Shown: positions 24,007-36,790, counted from the stretch's first letter. The stretch is DNA of 64,000 nucleotides from Canna indica (GCA_034359265.1 CP136896.1:23467501-23531500); one strand, 5' to 3'. The notes: generated by a model from the sequence alone, not told the origin. Program-made: numbers and translations.

Positions 24007-25190
24007 GGGATAAGGGTCATATTTGCCCATAAAGTATTCGAAAAGGTACAAATTTATCCTTTAATTATTTTTTTTGAAAAATACCATCTTCGTCCAAATT
24101 TTGGGCCATATTTGCTCATAAAGTATTCGAAAATGTACAATTTTGCCCTTAAACTTTTTATTTTTTTAAAAAATACCCTCGTTGTGCAAATTTTGGGCCA
24201 AAAATCCCTCGCGCCCCTAAGGGATGAGGTATAAATACTAAAAGACCAAAGTGCCCCTTAACTTAAGTTGAGTCTAAAATAAGCCATAACTCAACCAATG
24301 TAAGTCTGAATCGAGTTCCGTTCGAACCTCCGAATTCGTCTCAAACCAAGCAACCCATCTAAGGACTAATCAAACTTAAATGAATTAATTTCCTCTCGCA
24401 CAAAGACCGATCTTCAATTCAAACCCTCCGGCATTTTATCGGGTTAATCCTGACTCACGATTAAATTATCCCGCTGAAATAATTAAATAAGTATTTTAAA
24501 AAAAATTGGGTATTACAAAAAAGTGGTGAGGCGTATTTTTGCAACACCCTTAATCGACTAGTTTTTGCAGCCGGTTGGGCTACCTTATTTTTCTTTTCTT
24601 ATTTTTTATATCTTTTCAGCTCGTTTAATTTGACGCGTGTTTTAATGACTTGTAACTAAAAATTAGGATATATACGAACTCTATATGTCACCCCTAATTA
24701 ATTTTGGTTGTGAATATATTGGGTATTACATGTTGGCAGCTTAAAATCCAGTGTGGCTTGATGATGCGGCTTATTTTATTTGCCACATAAGAAATTATTT
24801 GCTGATTTGTCAAACTATTGCAAGCAGTGATATTTTTGGCCAAAAATTTGGACGGCGAGGATATTTTTCAAAAAATAAAAAGTTTAAGGGAAAATTTATA
24901 CCTTTTCGAATATTTTAAGAGCAAACATGGCCCAAAATTTAGACGACGATGAGCATTTTTCAAAAAAAAAGTTTAAGGGCAAATTTGTACCTAATTTCGA
25001 ATACTTTAGGGGCAAATATGACCCTTATCATTGCCACGTAAGCAACCGTTTGCTGACTTGTCAAATCATTACATGCAGTGATATTTTTGGCCCAAAATTT
25101 GGATGACGAGGATATTTTTGAAAAAAAAAAATTTTGAGGATAAATTTATATCTTTTCGAATACTTTATGGGCAAACATGACCCTTATCCC
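24007..25190. mobile_element. Non-autonomous inverted-repeat DNA element
   Basis: The left end, GGGATAAGGGTCATATTTGC, is the near-exact reverse complement of the right end (CATGACCCTTATCCC at 25176-25190). The terminal module (gcccataaagtattcgaaaa, then a T-rich stretch and AAATTTTGGGCC) is repeated two or three times in each arm (about 24007, 24104; 24850, 24930, 25090). The centre (24230-24520) has unrelated sequence ending TTGGGTATTACA, possibly an older LTR fragment. No ORF and no clear target duplication, so the superfamily is not assigned. Confidence 0.65.
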
Positions 25191-26850
25191 AACTATATAT
25201 ATCAAAACTTTCGATTTTATTACCCTTAATTTGAGATACTTAGTTGTGAAAAGATACGTATGTTGTAAAAATTATTTTATTTGCTATTGATGTATTTTAT
25301 TATATTATGATTATGCCAACTCTGAATATAATCAGTGTATCGCCAAAAAAATTACCACTATATTAAACAAGTATATAGTAATTGAATAAAAGTGTGTTAC
25401 TTTATTCACATTATGCGGCCAAATTTCTAGTGTAAAAGTTATAACGACTTTGTGCATAAAAAGGAAACTCTTTCCAATCTCATATGCGCTATATTACCAT
25501 ATCTTCGACTTTATTTTTATTACACTTCCGTTGTCACTATTTTGGAATATAGTGATATTACCCTATCAATTAGATATCATGAATCATGAATCATATTGAT
25601 TTTTTTAATAATAAAATTTGTCATATTACCGTTACATTGTCGTAAGTGATGATGTAAATTTTAATTTTTAATCAAATATTTCTAGTGATAAAAGCTCAAA
25701 ATTAATTTAAAAAATTATTACATTGTGTTGGATTTTATTAGTTATTTTACTAATCTTTGATTTAAAATATAAAAAAAAATCTACAATGTCAACTCATAAT
25801 GATATATGGATAATATGATATGAGAGTTTGATGGCTATATTATTATTTTCAAAAACTAGTAGGCCAATTTAATTATGCTATAAAAATTATTTGAATAAAG
25901 ATAAATTAATTAAAGGTAAGTATTTGTAAATTTGTTATGGAGTAAAAGTAATTATATATACTTTTTTTAAAATGAAAATTATATTTATGAAATAATATTG
26001 AATTAAATATCATCATTTATTGTATATATGAATAGTATGATATGAGAGTTTGATGATTGTATCATTATTTTCAAAAAAATGATAAAAGTGTAATTTATTC
26101 TTATTTTTTTATATTATTTTATCTTAAATAGGGTGGAGCTAGATTTTTTTTACTATAATTTTTGGAGAGGATTAATCAGATATATCAAATGAGGCAAGAC
26201 AACTTTTATTTGTATTAAAAGAAACTATTAAAGTAATAAATCTTTTTTAAAATTTTATTATTGTATCAAAAAGTTGCAGGTGAAAAGTTTTAATTTAGTC
26301 TGTACATGTCTTCATTTCTTTCCTCATATAGATATGAAATAATGGGATGCCAAGAATGCAGAATGCAAAGGGGAAAGAATAAAGTAAAAGTACAGTTTTA
26401 CTTAAGCGAATATTATCCAGTTATTTTGTTTTAAACCCAAAATAATTCATTTTCAAAAGAAAACCATAGATCCAATCATGCTCCAAGTATGCCAATATTT
26501 ATCAATTTTTATTTTGATAATTGGATATATTTTTAAATGTAAATGATAACATATAATCCAATAAACTAATTAAGTAAAAAATAAGAATAATAGACAGATT
26601 CCACCCTTTTAGTTTGCAAAGTATGTGTTTTGGACATAAATATACCCCAAAAATATTTTTCACAGCGCTACTTGCCTTTTTCTTAGTGTTAAATTGACCA
26701 TAAAATTGGCGAGATATTAAAGCGAAGACCTGCCCAAAGATGCGGCAAAAAGAACAGGAAAGTATATGGATGCCTTCTTTTTATTAGTGCTACTAGATTT
26801 TTTTTTTTTTTTTACCATACTAGATTCATATTACAGAACATACCCATAAA
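25191..26850. other. AT-rich intergenic DNA upstream of the corepressor gene
   Basis: No gene seen. A 35-bp phrase containing ATATGAGAGTTTGATG is repeated at about 25820 and 26040. A poly-T run lies at about 26798-26812. Confidence 0.5.
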
Positions 26851-26854
26851 GTAA

Positions 26855-27119
26855 AATGCGGGCCCAACGGTTTCCATTGGCCCATTGGAGTGTAAAGACC
26901 TTGGTACACGCTTGATATGGTTCCAATAAGGCGTGAGTCTGATGTCGCTTTCCTTGGTGAAATTGAAACACCAGATAAAGGCAACTCTGCGTGCTTATAT
27001 ACGCCAAGTTGCTTATCATCTATACGAACGTTTGTTTATTAACGTCCTTATCTCTGTGCGCGTTCTCCGCTCCCTATATAAAGGAGACAAGTAACGAGAA
27101 GGACCCACGCCGTCCCCCA

Positions 27120-27154
<35 letters not shown>

Positions 27155-27202
27155 CACGATTTGGCTCCTTCTATAGCCAGATCGACCAATACGTCTACAG
27201 CC
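26855..27202 (+). promoter_or_regulatory. Promoter and 5' UTR of the TOPLESS-related gene
   Basis: TATA box TATATAAA at 27075-27082, about 120 bp before the start codon. Two GGCCCA-type (site II-like) motifs lie upstream: GGGCCCAAC at 26860 and TTGGCCCATTGG at 26877-26888. Such motifs are common in promoters of broadly expressed plant genes. A (CT)n tract at 27121-27151 falls in the predicted leader, a frequent feature of plant 5' UTRs. The transcription start itself is inferred from the TATA position. Confidence 0.65.
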
Positions 27203-30200
27203 ATGGCGTCGCTCAACCATGATCTTATCTTCCTCGTCCTCCAGTTTTTGGACGAGGAGAAGTTTAAGGAGACAGTCCACAAGTAAGCCGATTGCCCTAA
27301 TCTATTTCTCTCCCAACTTCTTTTACGTTCTTGTTGTGGTTGGTCGTTTGATCTTGTGGTTATGCTTGGGATCGGGGAAACTAAGATTGGAGGAGGAGTC
27401 GGGCATTTACTTCAACACGCGGTACTTTGAGGAGCTGATTCTCGAAGGCAAGTTGGACGACGCAGAGAAGTACTTGTCCGGGTTCACCAAGATGGACGAT
27501 AACCGGCACTCAAAGAAGATCATCTTCGAAATCCGGAAGCAAAAGTTTCTCGAGGCGCTCGATAGGTATTTCCCCTTTTGGTCTCTGCTTCAATGAGACG
27601 CGGTACGAATGAAAGCCTCGATTTTTGTTGTTGTTGTCGTCGTCGTAGGAACGAAAAGACGAAGGCGCTAGACATCCTTCTGAATGAGATTAAGGTGTTT
27701 GCTCGCGGGAATCCTGAATTGTTCAAGGAGATGGCTGCACTCCTTACCTTGGAGAACTTCAGGTAATTTCAAAATGATTCATGCAGCTTATACAGAGGAA
27801 AGATAACCATCTCTTTTTGCTGAACTTTAATTAACTCTTTCCCCTTTCTTTACTGTTGATTAAGAGAGCACGAACAGCTCTCTAAATATGGAGACACGAA
27901 GAGAGCTAGACAAGTGATGCTTGTCGAGCTTAAGAAGCTGATTGATGCAAACCCCCTGCTCCGCGAAAAGCTGCAGTTTCCCAACGTCATGACTTCCAGA
28001 CTGCGCCACCTCATTAACCAAAGGTAAGGATGTGTGTATGTTTTCAGGATTGAAGTTCGCTGATTTTGCATTTACTGAATCTCTTGTCATATTTGGCTAT
28101 AATCTGATTTCTTTTTCTAGCAGCTTGAACTGGCAGCATTGTCTCTGTAACAACTCAAGGAGTTCTACCCCTGACGTTAAGTCCCTTTTCGTTGACCACT
28201 CATGTTCTCAGTCCAATGGTGCTCAAGCACCCTCTCCTGCCCGGACAATTATGAAAACTGTGCAAAAAACAGGGCTGTTTTCACCGCTCGGACCTCACGG
28301 TGTAAGTCCTTGTGTATTGTTTAGTTATTCCTCAAAATTAGAAGCATAGATTAATTCGACTATATATCAATCATCTCTATGTTTTGTGCGTCTGATTAAA
28401 CAGCCTTTTCAGCCGGCAATAGCTCCTCTTCCTAAATTTGTTTCTGATTGGGTGAATAATGCTGCTCCCAAACTCCCACATCTCCCAATCTCCGGGAATC
28501 TTCTTGGTGGGACTCCTGAAGCTACAGGTAACAAATTAAAGGTCAAAGTAATTTTTAACAAAAGTAAGATTTATCAGAATGTTGATCTATAAATAGTCAT
28601 TTTTTTTTTCAATTTCGTATTGTAGCTGCTTATTTAAAGCGGCCAATGACCCCCCCTAGCAACAAACCTGCTTTTGTCTACCACTCAGCAGATCCGGAGC
28701 ATGTAGCAAAGAGGCCACGTCCTATGGGACCCTCCCACGAGGTACTAGATTTATTCTTTGCCACTCTTTTCATTAATCTTTTTTTTTCAATGAAATTCCT
28801 TTTGATATTCTGTTTATTGATATCTTCTGTTTCTCTTTCGCTGATTATTGCCAGTATAAATGTTTGTGCTAATTCTTAGTTTCTTCATTAATATGCATGA
28901 GCCTCACCTATCTGCAGATCGGCATTCCTATTACTCATTTGCCTACGGGATACACAAGTGCTGCTTGGACTCAACACTCACTAGATGAGTTACCGAAGAC
29001 TGTTGTTATGACTTTAAGTCAAGGGTCTCCTATTTCTAGCATGGATTTTCATCCAGTTCATCAATCAGTTCTTTTAGGTAATAAAAATATACTCAAGCAT
29101 GCTGCCTTTTCTGCCATCATTATCTCTATATAGTTGGAACATTTAGCTGGAGCCTGGATATCTAATTTAAGGTTTTATTTCAGTTGGGACGAAGATTGGT
29201 GATGTCTCTCTATGGGAGGTAGCTTCCAAGAAGAGGATTAGTCATAGGGAGTTCAAACTATGGGAGAATATAGAAACTTCGACTTCCCTTCAGGTTTTTG
29301 CATCTTTCTCATATTAAGTTGTGTATATGCATACACAATCATACGAAAAATCACTTTGGCTGCTTTGATGAATAGGCTGCTCTAGCAATGGAAACCCCTA
29401 TGTCAGTTAATCGTGTAAGATGGAGCGATGATGGACACAAATGTGGTATGCTGAAGAGAACTAATCACCTTGTTTTCTGATTTTGTTTATTTTTTTGAAA
29501 AACTTGTGATACTGATTATTATATACAAGGCGTGATAGATAAATGAAAAGTCTTGGACATCAATCAACTTTACTATAAGATGGAATCTTATCTATCTTTG
29601 CTTTGCAGCCATTGCATATTCCAAGCACCTTGTACACCTGTATACCTACAACATCCATGGTGAGCTAGCAAACCATTTACAGGTACTCTGCAGCTTAATT
29701 TTGGCGAGTTCTGTTTTCCTTCATAGAAAAGAATATAGATTTTTTTTTTAAATAGAGCATTGTATTCAATTCATGAGTAAGAATAGAATACAATAAGGGG
29801 GAGGGAGAGATAAAAAGGAGATGCAAAAGCAACTAAAGAAAAGAAAACTACACTGCTTATCTAGAGGATTTTGTACAAGTCTGAGAAAAATAACATGGAG
29901 GATGTGAGATCCTGTACAGTCCTCTGAATACCCTTGAAATATCTTCGGTTGCGTTCACACCAAGTGAACCAACACCACACTAATAGTACCCGAGCCCTTT
30001 GAAGATTTGATTGATTGTCCTAGTTCCATCTATCATTGTCCAGAGCCCAGCTATTGTCAAAAAAAGGAACCTTTAATAGATTGAGAAATCTGACCCAGGT
30101 CACTTGTGAGTATTGACAGTGCTTGAAGATATGCTCATGTGATTCTGGTTCGGTCTCACATAATAAGCAGGTATTGGTGATACTAATGCCCCAACGAACT

Positions 30201-33200
30201 AGTCTATTCCGAGTTAGAAGACATTGCCGAACCTAGATCCATCCGAAGATAGATATTTTTGGAGGAATTTTAGACTGCCAAATAAGCTTGTGGAAGGGGT
30301 CTTCTATTCCATGGAAGTTGAGCACCCGGTATAGAGATTTGGTAGAGAAGAGTTTGTTATTTGACCATTTCCAATATAGAGAGTCCTCTCCATTTGAAGA
30401 CTGAATATTTTCAAGCGAATGAGACAAGGTAAGAAGGATATTAGGATTCATAAAAGTAGAGAAAGCAATGTTCCATCCAACAAATCTCCCTTGCTCGTCT
30501 AGGATTCTGGCATCCATAATATAGATGTTCGGATTAGTTGCATATCTGAATAGGTGGGGAAAACGAACTGCCAAACAGTCACTTCCGCACCAAGGCTCCA
30601 ACCAAAGTTTGATCCTCTCTCCGAGACCAACTGAGTAAGTGATTGCACATTTAAAAATATGTTGTAGCTTAATGATATGCCTCCAGATTGGTGAAGTTTG
30701 TTGCCCATTCCAAGTGTCATACCATCCTACATTCCTTCCTGAAGTAGCTCGTATAATGTCAATCCATTGGAGGTCTGATCGCGTGAGGAATTTCCAGAGC
30801 CACGAACCAAGTCGTGCAAGGTTGTGGTTTTGTAAATGAATAATTCCCAGACCCCCTTCAGAGCGAGGGCAGGTGGCTGAATCCCAACTATTACGACATT
30901 TACCTTTAGAGGAAATATTTTCAACCCTACCCAAATTATTTTTCTAAATTAGGTTCTTGCGTTAGGTCATTGATTTTTCTAAATTTGATTTTAACATATA
31001 GTTGTTAGAACTTTTTTATACTTCCGTAGATGAGTTGTTCTAATTACTCCCTGGACTTGTCAGATTGAGGCCCATCTTGGTGGAGTTAATGATGTCGCCT
31101 TCTCTCAACCTAATGAACATAGATATGTAATTACGTGTGGTGACGACAAGAGTATAAAGGTTAGTGTAATTCTGATGGAAGATTAGTAAGTGGAAATTAA
31201 TTCCTCCGTGCTAATGCTTCTCTTTTTCTTTTCAGGTATGGAATGCCATAACTGGGGTCCTTCAATACACATTGGAGGGCCATGAAGCATCTGTATGCTC
31301 CATACTTCCTCATATTAAGGGAACTTTTCCGGTAGAATACTATCCTGTTTTAGATTCAGCATTATATAGTGTTAAATTTAATCGGATAACTATTCCAAAA
31401 ATCTTAGCTGTTCAGAAGGGGTCTAATCTATTCATTTATTCTTAGTTCCTTGATGTGGTGAGTTAATTTTCAACGTTTCCCTTTGCAGTTCATTTTTTCA
31501 ACTTCTGGTGATAGTAAGATTAACGCATGGTTGTATGAAGACGGTGGCCCAAAATTTAGCTATACTGCACCTAGTAGCTGGTGCCATGGAATCATGGCTT
31601 ATAGTGCTGATGGAACGAGGTACACATATGAGGATCGCCTGCAATTGATTTAAGATCTAATAGGAAATTAATCTAACTTTGATTTCCTAATGAACTTATT
31701 ACAGATTTACCAAATAATTAACTGTTAAATTATTTAGGCTGTTCTCATGTGGGACTGCAAAGGATGGAACTTCCTCTATTGTTGAGTGGAATGATGTTGA
31801 TGGTACCATAAAGCGAACTTATGAAGGTTTCTCGAAACAAGCTGTAGGGGTCATGCAGTTTGATCTCATAAAAAATAAATTCATAGCTGCTGGTGATGAA
31901 TCTATGGTCAAGTTCTGGGACATGAATAACTCCAATATATTGACAACCACAAATGCAGAGGGTGGATTAGAGGTAATCTATCTTGGCTGTTCTATGTTAT
32001 CTTCTATGTTGAAAGTGGGATCTTTAACTGTGTTTTTCTTGACAAAACTGATATTTCCAGATTTCACCCCGTGTTCGATTCAATAAGGATGGGTCACTAC
32101 TTGCTGCCTCAACAACCAATAATGGCATCAAAATATTGGCAAATGCTAATGGTCAATTGTTACTCTCACACGAAAGCTGTGCCGACAGAACAGCTTCTGA
32201 ATCCATTGCGAAGTCTAAGGTATCCTTTTTTATCAGCAAGCTTTAGCTCAGATCAAAAATACATCATAGCACTGAATATTACCACACTATTTTTCTTGTG
32301 GAGATCCATGACCTATGCCATGTGCATGAGCTATAGGATCTACAGCTCCTACATCTATTGACAATTTGGAATTACTTCCAAATCAGAATCCTGATTATTT
32401 GTTAGCCTGATTGATGATAACATATACCACATTGCAGGCACCAATTAGTAGCGCCTTAGGAACTATCAAACATATTAGAACTGATGCTTGGATTGATCAA
32501 GGTACTCCAGCATTAATTTTATCTTGTGATATTCAACAGAACAATGTTGGTCAAAATCTATTAGAAAGGAAAACCAAGATAACAGATGCAATATTAGAGA
32601 AATCTAACATCTGGAAGCTGACCGAAGTTAATGAGCCATCTCAACTCCGTTATCTGCTGCTCCCTGATAGTTCATTCATAGCTAAGGTGAGTATTTCAAA
32701 TCATTGAAACTGACATGTTTGATAATGAAACTGGTCTTGCTGATGCAATGTCGGAACTCGGAACAATATGCTATTTCAGAAGATTTCAAGGATGTAAGCA
32801 TAATCTGATAAATGCTTTGTGTCTTTACTAAATTAGGTTCCAAGGTTGACCTATACACACTCTGGGAATGCAGTAATGGCACTTGCTTCTAATGCTGTTC
32901 ACAAGCTATGGAAATGGTTTTGCACTGATCAGAATGCAACTAGGAAGGTATTGATTCTTTCACAAATAATAATTATGCGTGATCATATTTCTTAGTTTTT
33001 TCATGATTGTCTTTCTTAGTCTTTTTTTATATCCTAAACAATGCTTTTATTTTCCAGACATCTGCAGTTGCAACCACAAGCAGAGCACCAGTATTGTGGC
33101 AACCTTCAACTAGCAGCATTCCATTGACTAATGAGATTAGTGATGAAAACACAGTTGAAACCATTCACTGTTTTGCACTGTCAAATAATGACTCCTATGT

Positions 33201-34562
33201 TGTGTCAACATCTGGAAAGAAAATTTCCCTTTTCAACATGCTGACATTTAAGGTTGCTTGCATTTACAGTTGAAATGTGTGTTTCACAAAGTCATTATGT
33301 GGTTTACTAGGTATAAATAATTTTGCTGCATGGTTCTATTTTCAGACAATGGCAACATTCATGGCCGCTCCACCAGCAGCAACTTCTTTTGCTTTTCATC
33401 CCCATGATAACAATATCATCGCTGTAGGAATGGAAGATTCAGCCATTCAGATATATAATGTTCGATTTGATGAGGTTGCTCTTAGTTACACTTATTTGAC
33501 ATTTAATTCCTTGCTGTTAATTAGCTTTAAGTTTTAATTTAATGGTTTTCCAATATTCATAATATCTCAGGTCAAATTTATACTCAAACGGCATCAGAAG
33601 AGGATTACAGGCCTTGCATTTTCTGCTTCACTAAGCATTCTTATCTCTTCAGGAGCTGATGCCCAGGTAAGTGGGAAAACTCTATTATTCATGTATGACA
33701 GCTGCTGTGGCTGGATGTTTCCAAGTCTTCTGGGTTCAAAATGTTAGTGCTTATGATTCATAACTTGATTATATTAGTTGTGTGCATGGAGCTTGGATGA
33801 ATGGGAGATGAAAACTAGTAAATTTTTACAAACACCTAGAGGAGCCTTTAACCTTCATTCAGAGACAAAAGTTGAATTTCACTCTGACCAGGTCCACCTT
33901 CTAGTTGTTCATGAAACACAGGTTGCTATATATGATGCGGCCAAACTTGAATGCCTTGAGCAGGTTTGTTGTGCATAGTCTGTATTATTACTAACCTGTA
34001 CAGTTTAAACCATGCTGTACACAATATATCAGCTCTCATGCATGAGCACAAAAATTTGCATCAGTTCATCTTGTTTTCATTTCTGTTACTTATTAAGAGA
34101 TTTATAATAATTCTTCTTCTTCTTCTTCTGTAAATAGTGGATGCCTCGAGATGGATTGATCACACATGCAACTTATTCTTGCGATGGCCAAATGATATAT
34201 ACTTCTCTGATGGATGGAAGTGTCAACATCTTTACTGAAACTCTCAGGCTGAGGTGCCGAATTAACCCGGCAGCATATCTAAGTGCCCAACCAAGGTATA
34301 TTAGTTCCTACTACCAGATTTTTAATTGAGTTCAAAAATTAACTCTTTATTTAACTCTCAGATTATTTTTTTCAATTCTGTTGTCAGCTTAAGTGGATAT
34401 CCCCTTGTGGTTGCTGCACATCCTTCCGACCGCAATCAATTCGCAATGGGCTTGACTGATGGTCATGTCATCATTTTGGAGCCTCTAGAGTCAGAATGGG
34501 GAACGCCACCCCCGTCGGAAGATGCTCTCTCTGGCCAGGTTCAGAAACAAGCATCAAGATGA
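27203..34562 (+). CDS. TPR: TOPLESS-related transcriptional corepressor, 24 exons, 1126 aa
   Basis: Groucho/Tup1-type nuclear corepressor that binds EAR-motif repressors. Exons by eye: 27203-27282, 27386-27565, 27649-27762, 27865-28023, 28124-28301, 28404-28527, 28626-28741, 28918-29077, 29184-29293, 29376-29445, 29609-29682, 31064-31159, 31236-31331, 31489-31619, 31738-31972, 32061-32219, 32438-32686, 32837-32947, 33058-33252, 33346-33474, 33571-33666, 33778-33963, 34138-34295, 34388-34562. They sum to 3381 nt with consistent phases and no stop. LisH and CTLH lie at about residues 4-92, the rest of the TPD to about 210, a Pro-rich linker to about 340, then WD40 repeats. Residues important in TOPLESS for EAR binding or known from tpl-1 are kept (K71, F74, L111, L130, L150, N176); position 35 is Tyr, not Phe. 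Several phrases (STTNNGIKILANA, GLTDGHV) recall the TPR4 branch, but the protein is clearly diverged. Confidence 0.93.
28118..28123 (+). promoter_or_regulatory. NAGNAG tandem splice acceptor (TAGCAG) of exon 5
   Basis: Two acceptors 3 bp apart precede exon 5. The distal CAG gives the family-typical NQSLNW; the proximal TAG would insert one extra Ser. Both keep the frame. Confidence 0.7.
29740..30940 (-). mobile_element. 5'-truncated antisense LINE in intron 11 of the TPR gene
   Basis: On the minus strand the sequence ends in a poly(A) run (plus-strand T run 29740-29749). Upstream it encodes the end of an L1-type RT (SEGGLGIIHLQNHNLARL) and the zf-RVT domain (LYWKWSNNKLFSTKSLYRVL, IPPKISIFGWI, then after a stop CLLCETEPESHEHIFKHC). 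The ORF 30233-30934 is uninterrupted for 233 codons but has no catalytic RT core. Intron 11 is 1381 bp because of it; other introns are 75-220 bp. Target duplications are not obvious. Confidence 0.85.
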
Positions 34563-34800
34563 TGATGAATGCTGATTTCATTACTCACAAACAACCTGTC
34601 TTCATTATTGTTGGGAATGATTCATTTCTAGCTTGTAATCTTTGAATTTTTCAATTTGTTGTATGCAAGGAACAACAATTTCAATAGGTGCAAGTTGCAG
34701 GTCACAGGTCTTGTTTCTCTTAATTTCTCTTTGTATACAATGAAAATTTGCACCAGCATGTTATTTTCTATTCTGATAATAATATTCTACTTAATTGTAT
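34563..34800 (+). other. Presumed 3' UTR of the TPR gene
   Basis: T-rich region after the stop codon with plant-style near-upstream elements (TTTGTATACAATGAAA at about 34730, GATAATAATATT at about 34775) but no canonical AATAAA. The polyadenylation site is not fixed by sequence alone. Confidence 0.45.
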
Positions 34801-34879
34801 TTCCATTATTATTCATTATTAGAATCTAATTAGTTTCATTGTGAATGGATCAAGACATTTTATTTCTCAAACCAAACAG

Positions 34880-35935
34880 CCTTTTGCAAAAAGAAACACC
34901 ACAGTAAACAAAATGACTCCTATAATCTGTTCATGACTTGCCCAAATGTGGGGAGAACGGGCACACTGAAGGGGATATGAATAGTATATATGACAAATTT
35001 TCACTTTTTTTATTTTATGAATAATATATATGAAAATTTTTCTTTTTTGAATTTTACAAATTAAGTTAAGCAAGATAAACAAGAACAGCACAGTGTGATG
35101 AAATGAACGTGTTAAAGCAAGTAAATAAGATTAAACACACCAAGCAATTTAAACACAAGATTTTAGAGTGGTTCCATTTCTAACCATGCCTATATATATT
35201 AAACATTTCAGTTAGGATTTCACATAATCCACTCATATTAAATGGATACACACATGAAAGAGAACAAATAAATACAAAACAAGTAATAACAACTAAGGGT
35301 GCATGGTAGGATCACACACTAGAGAGGGGGTGGTTTGTTCAAGTCTAATTCTATACTTTTTGGATTTATAGCAAACTAAGCAAAATATCAAAATCAATTT
35401 AATCTATCAAATAAGTGTGTTAAGTCAGATAAGCAATGTGTATACAATATGATATTATGCAAAATCAAATATAACATGTTCACAAGTATGAGTAGCAAGA
35501 TATAGTACAAGAATATACGCTAACACAATATATTTATAATGGTTCAGTTTTTAACTAAACTTACCTATGCTATCTAAGCATCTCACTTAGGATTTTAATT
35601 TTTTCACTAAAATGACAGCAAATACACACTTAAATTTACACCTCATCGACAAGACAACCAAGCAAAATAAGACTAACCTTGTCTCGCAAGTGATTACAAG
35701 AACAAATAATAAAAACAAATACACAAAAAGTAAATAACAAGTTAAAAGAAGAAATGCTTCACCTTGTGATGCTTGAACATTTCTTCAAGGTAGTTGCACT
35801 TCAAGAACAAGGGATTCAAGAGGTAGGAATGGCAATGGGTCAAATTTGTCTCAAAACCTAGTGTTTCACTTTTGAGGCTCTTAGGATGTAAGAAATCACT
35901 CAAGGAAGGCTTGGGACATCATCATATTGTTGGCT
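34880..35935 (-). repeat. Degenerate LTR relics of the gag-only superfamily
   Basis: Two eroded minus-strand copies of the conserved LTR core: AGTGGTTCCATTTCTAACCA with TTAGGATTTCACATAATCCA (about 35165-35235), and AATGGTTCAGTTTTTAACTA with CTAAGCATCTCACTTAGGAT (about 35537-35595). Each is preceded by an echo of the LTR end (about 34950 and 35320). AT-rich and without ORFs. Confidence 0.6.
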
Positions 35936-35984
35936 GAAGGGTTCAACCTCGGCCACAGTCTTAGTTATGATGATAAAAAGCATG

Positions 35985-36790
35985 ATTTTTACGGTCCTCT
36001 CGATGGAATAAATGACCCATCAACTTCTTAGGCTCAAACCATTAGCCTAATTAAAATTCTTAAATCGAAGTTAATTGTCATCACTTGAGTTTTGATGTCA
36101 CTATCAAGATCCAAGTCGAACTAACACATAGATAGGTGATTGATCATTGGTATTATAGCAAGACCTAGTCCTTGACTTGGGAGAGAGCCTACGTAAGAAA
36201 AGGCTACCCAGGTTGGGGTGGAGCTGCTACTAGGCTAGGTCTCATATGTTATTAATTAACGTGTGGATGGTTTTGTATTATGTGTTAGTTCGATTTAGGT
36301 CTTGACAATGATATTAAAACTCAAGTGGGGACAATTAACTTTGACTTAAGCATTTTAATTAGACCAATGTTTTGGGCCTAAGAAGTTGATGGGTCAGTTA
36401 TCCCATCGAGCAGGTCGAATAAATGATATTAGAGCACGACCTAATCGTAGGCATGGGGAGGAAGCCTATGTGAGAAAGGACTGCCCGAAGATGGCGTGGA
36501 ATCGCTACTAGGCTAGCCTTCACATGCCTTCAACTTGGGTGTGATTAATTCTCGGCTATGTGTTATACTTGAGTTGGGTCTTGACAAGGACGCCAAGTCA
36601 TAAGTTAGGGAGATTATAATACCTCGGTTTAATCCCAAGTATATTGGATGTTGTGTTAGTTTATAAGGCTTGGTAGTGTGCTATTATCAACTCCGGCTTA
36701 AGCATTTTAATTATGTCAATGGTTTGGGCCTAAGAAATTGATTGGTTAATTATCCCATCGAGCATGTCATAACAATGACCCTAATTAGTT
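35985..36790. repeat. Inverted and direct repeat region
   Basis: The segment about 35985-36160 is an imperfect inverted copy of about 36270-36440 (shared phrases TAAGAAGTTGATGGGTCA and TGTGTTAGTTCGA). A third, direct copy lies at about 36545-36790 (GGGCCTAAGAAATTGATTGG). The spacer at about 36170-36260 repeats in altered form at 36445-36530 (GAAGCCTATGTGAGAAAGGA). No coding capacity. Confidence 0.65.

Noticed and set aside
24100..25180. CRISPR-like spaced repeats
   Set aside because: Eukaryotic context, and the repeats are inverted and of uneven spacing; they are terminal modules of a DNA element.
30233..30934. Separate host gene on the minus strand within the TPR intron
   Set aside because: The product is LINE reverse-transcriptase C-terminus and zf-RVT, next to an antisense poly(A) tail.
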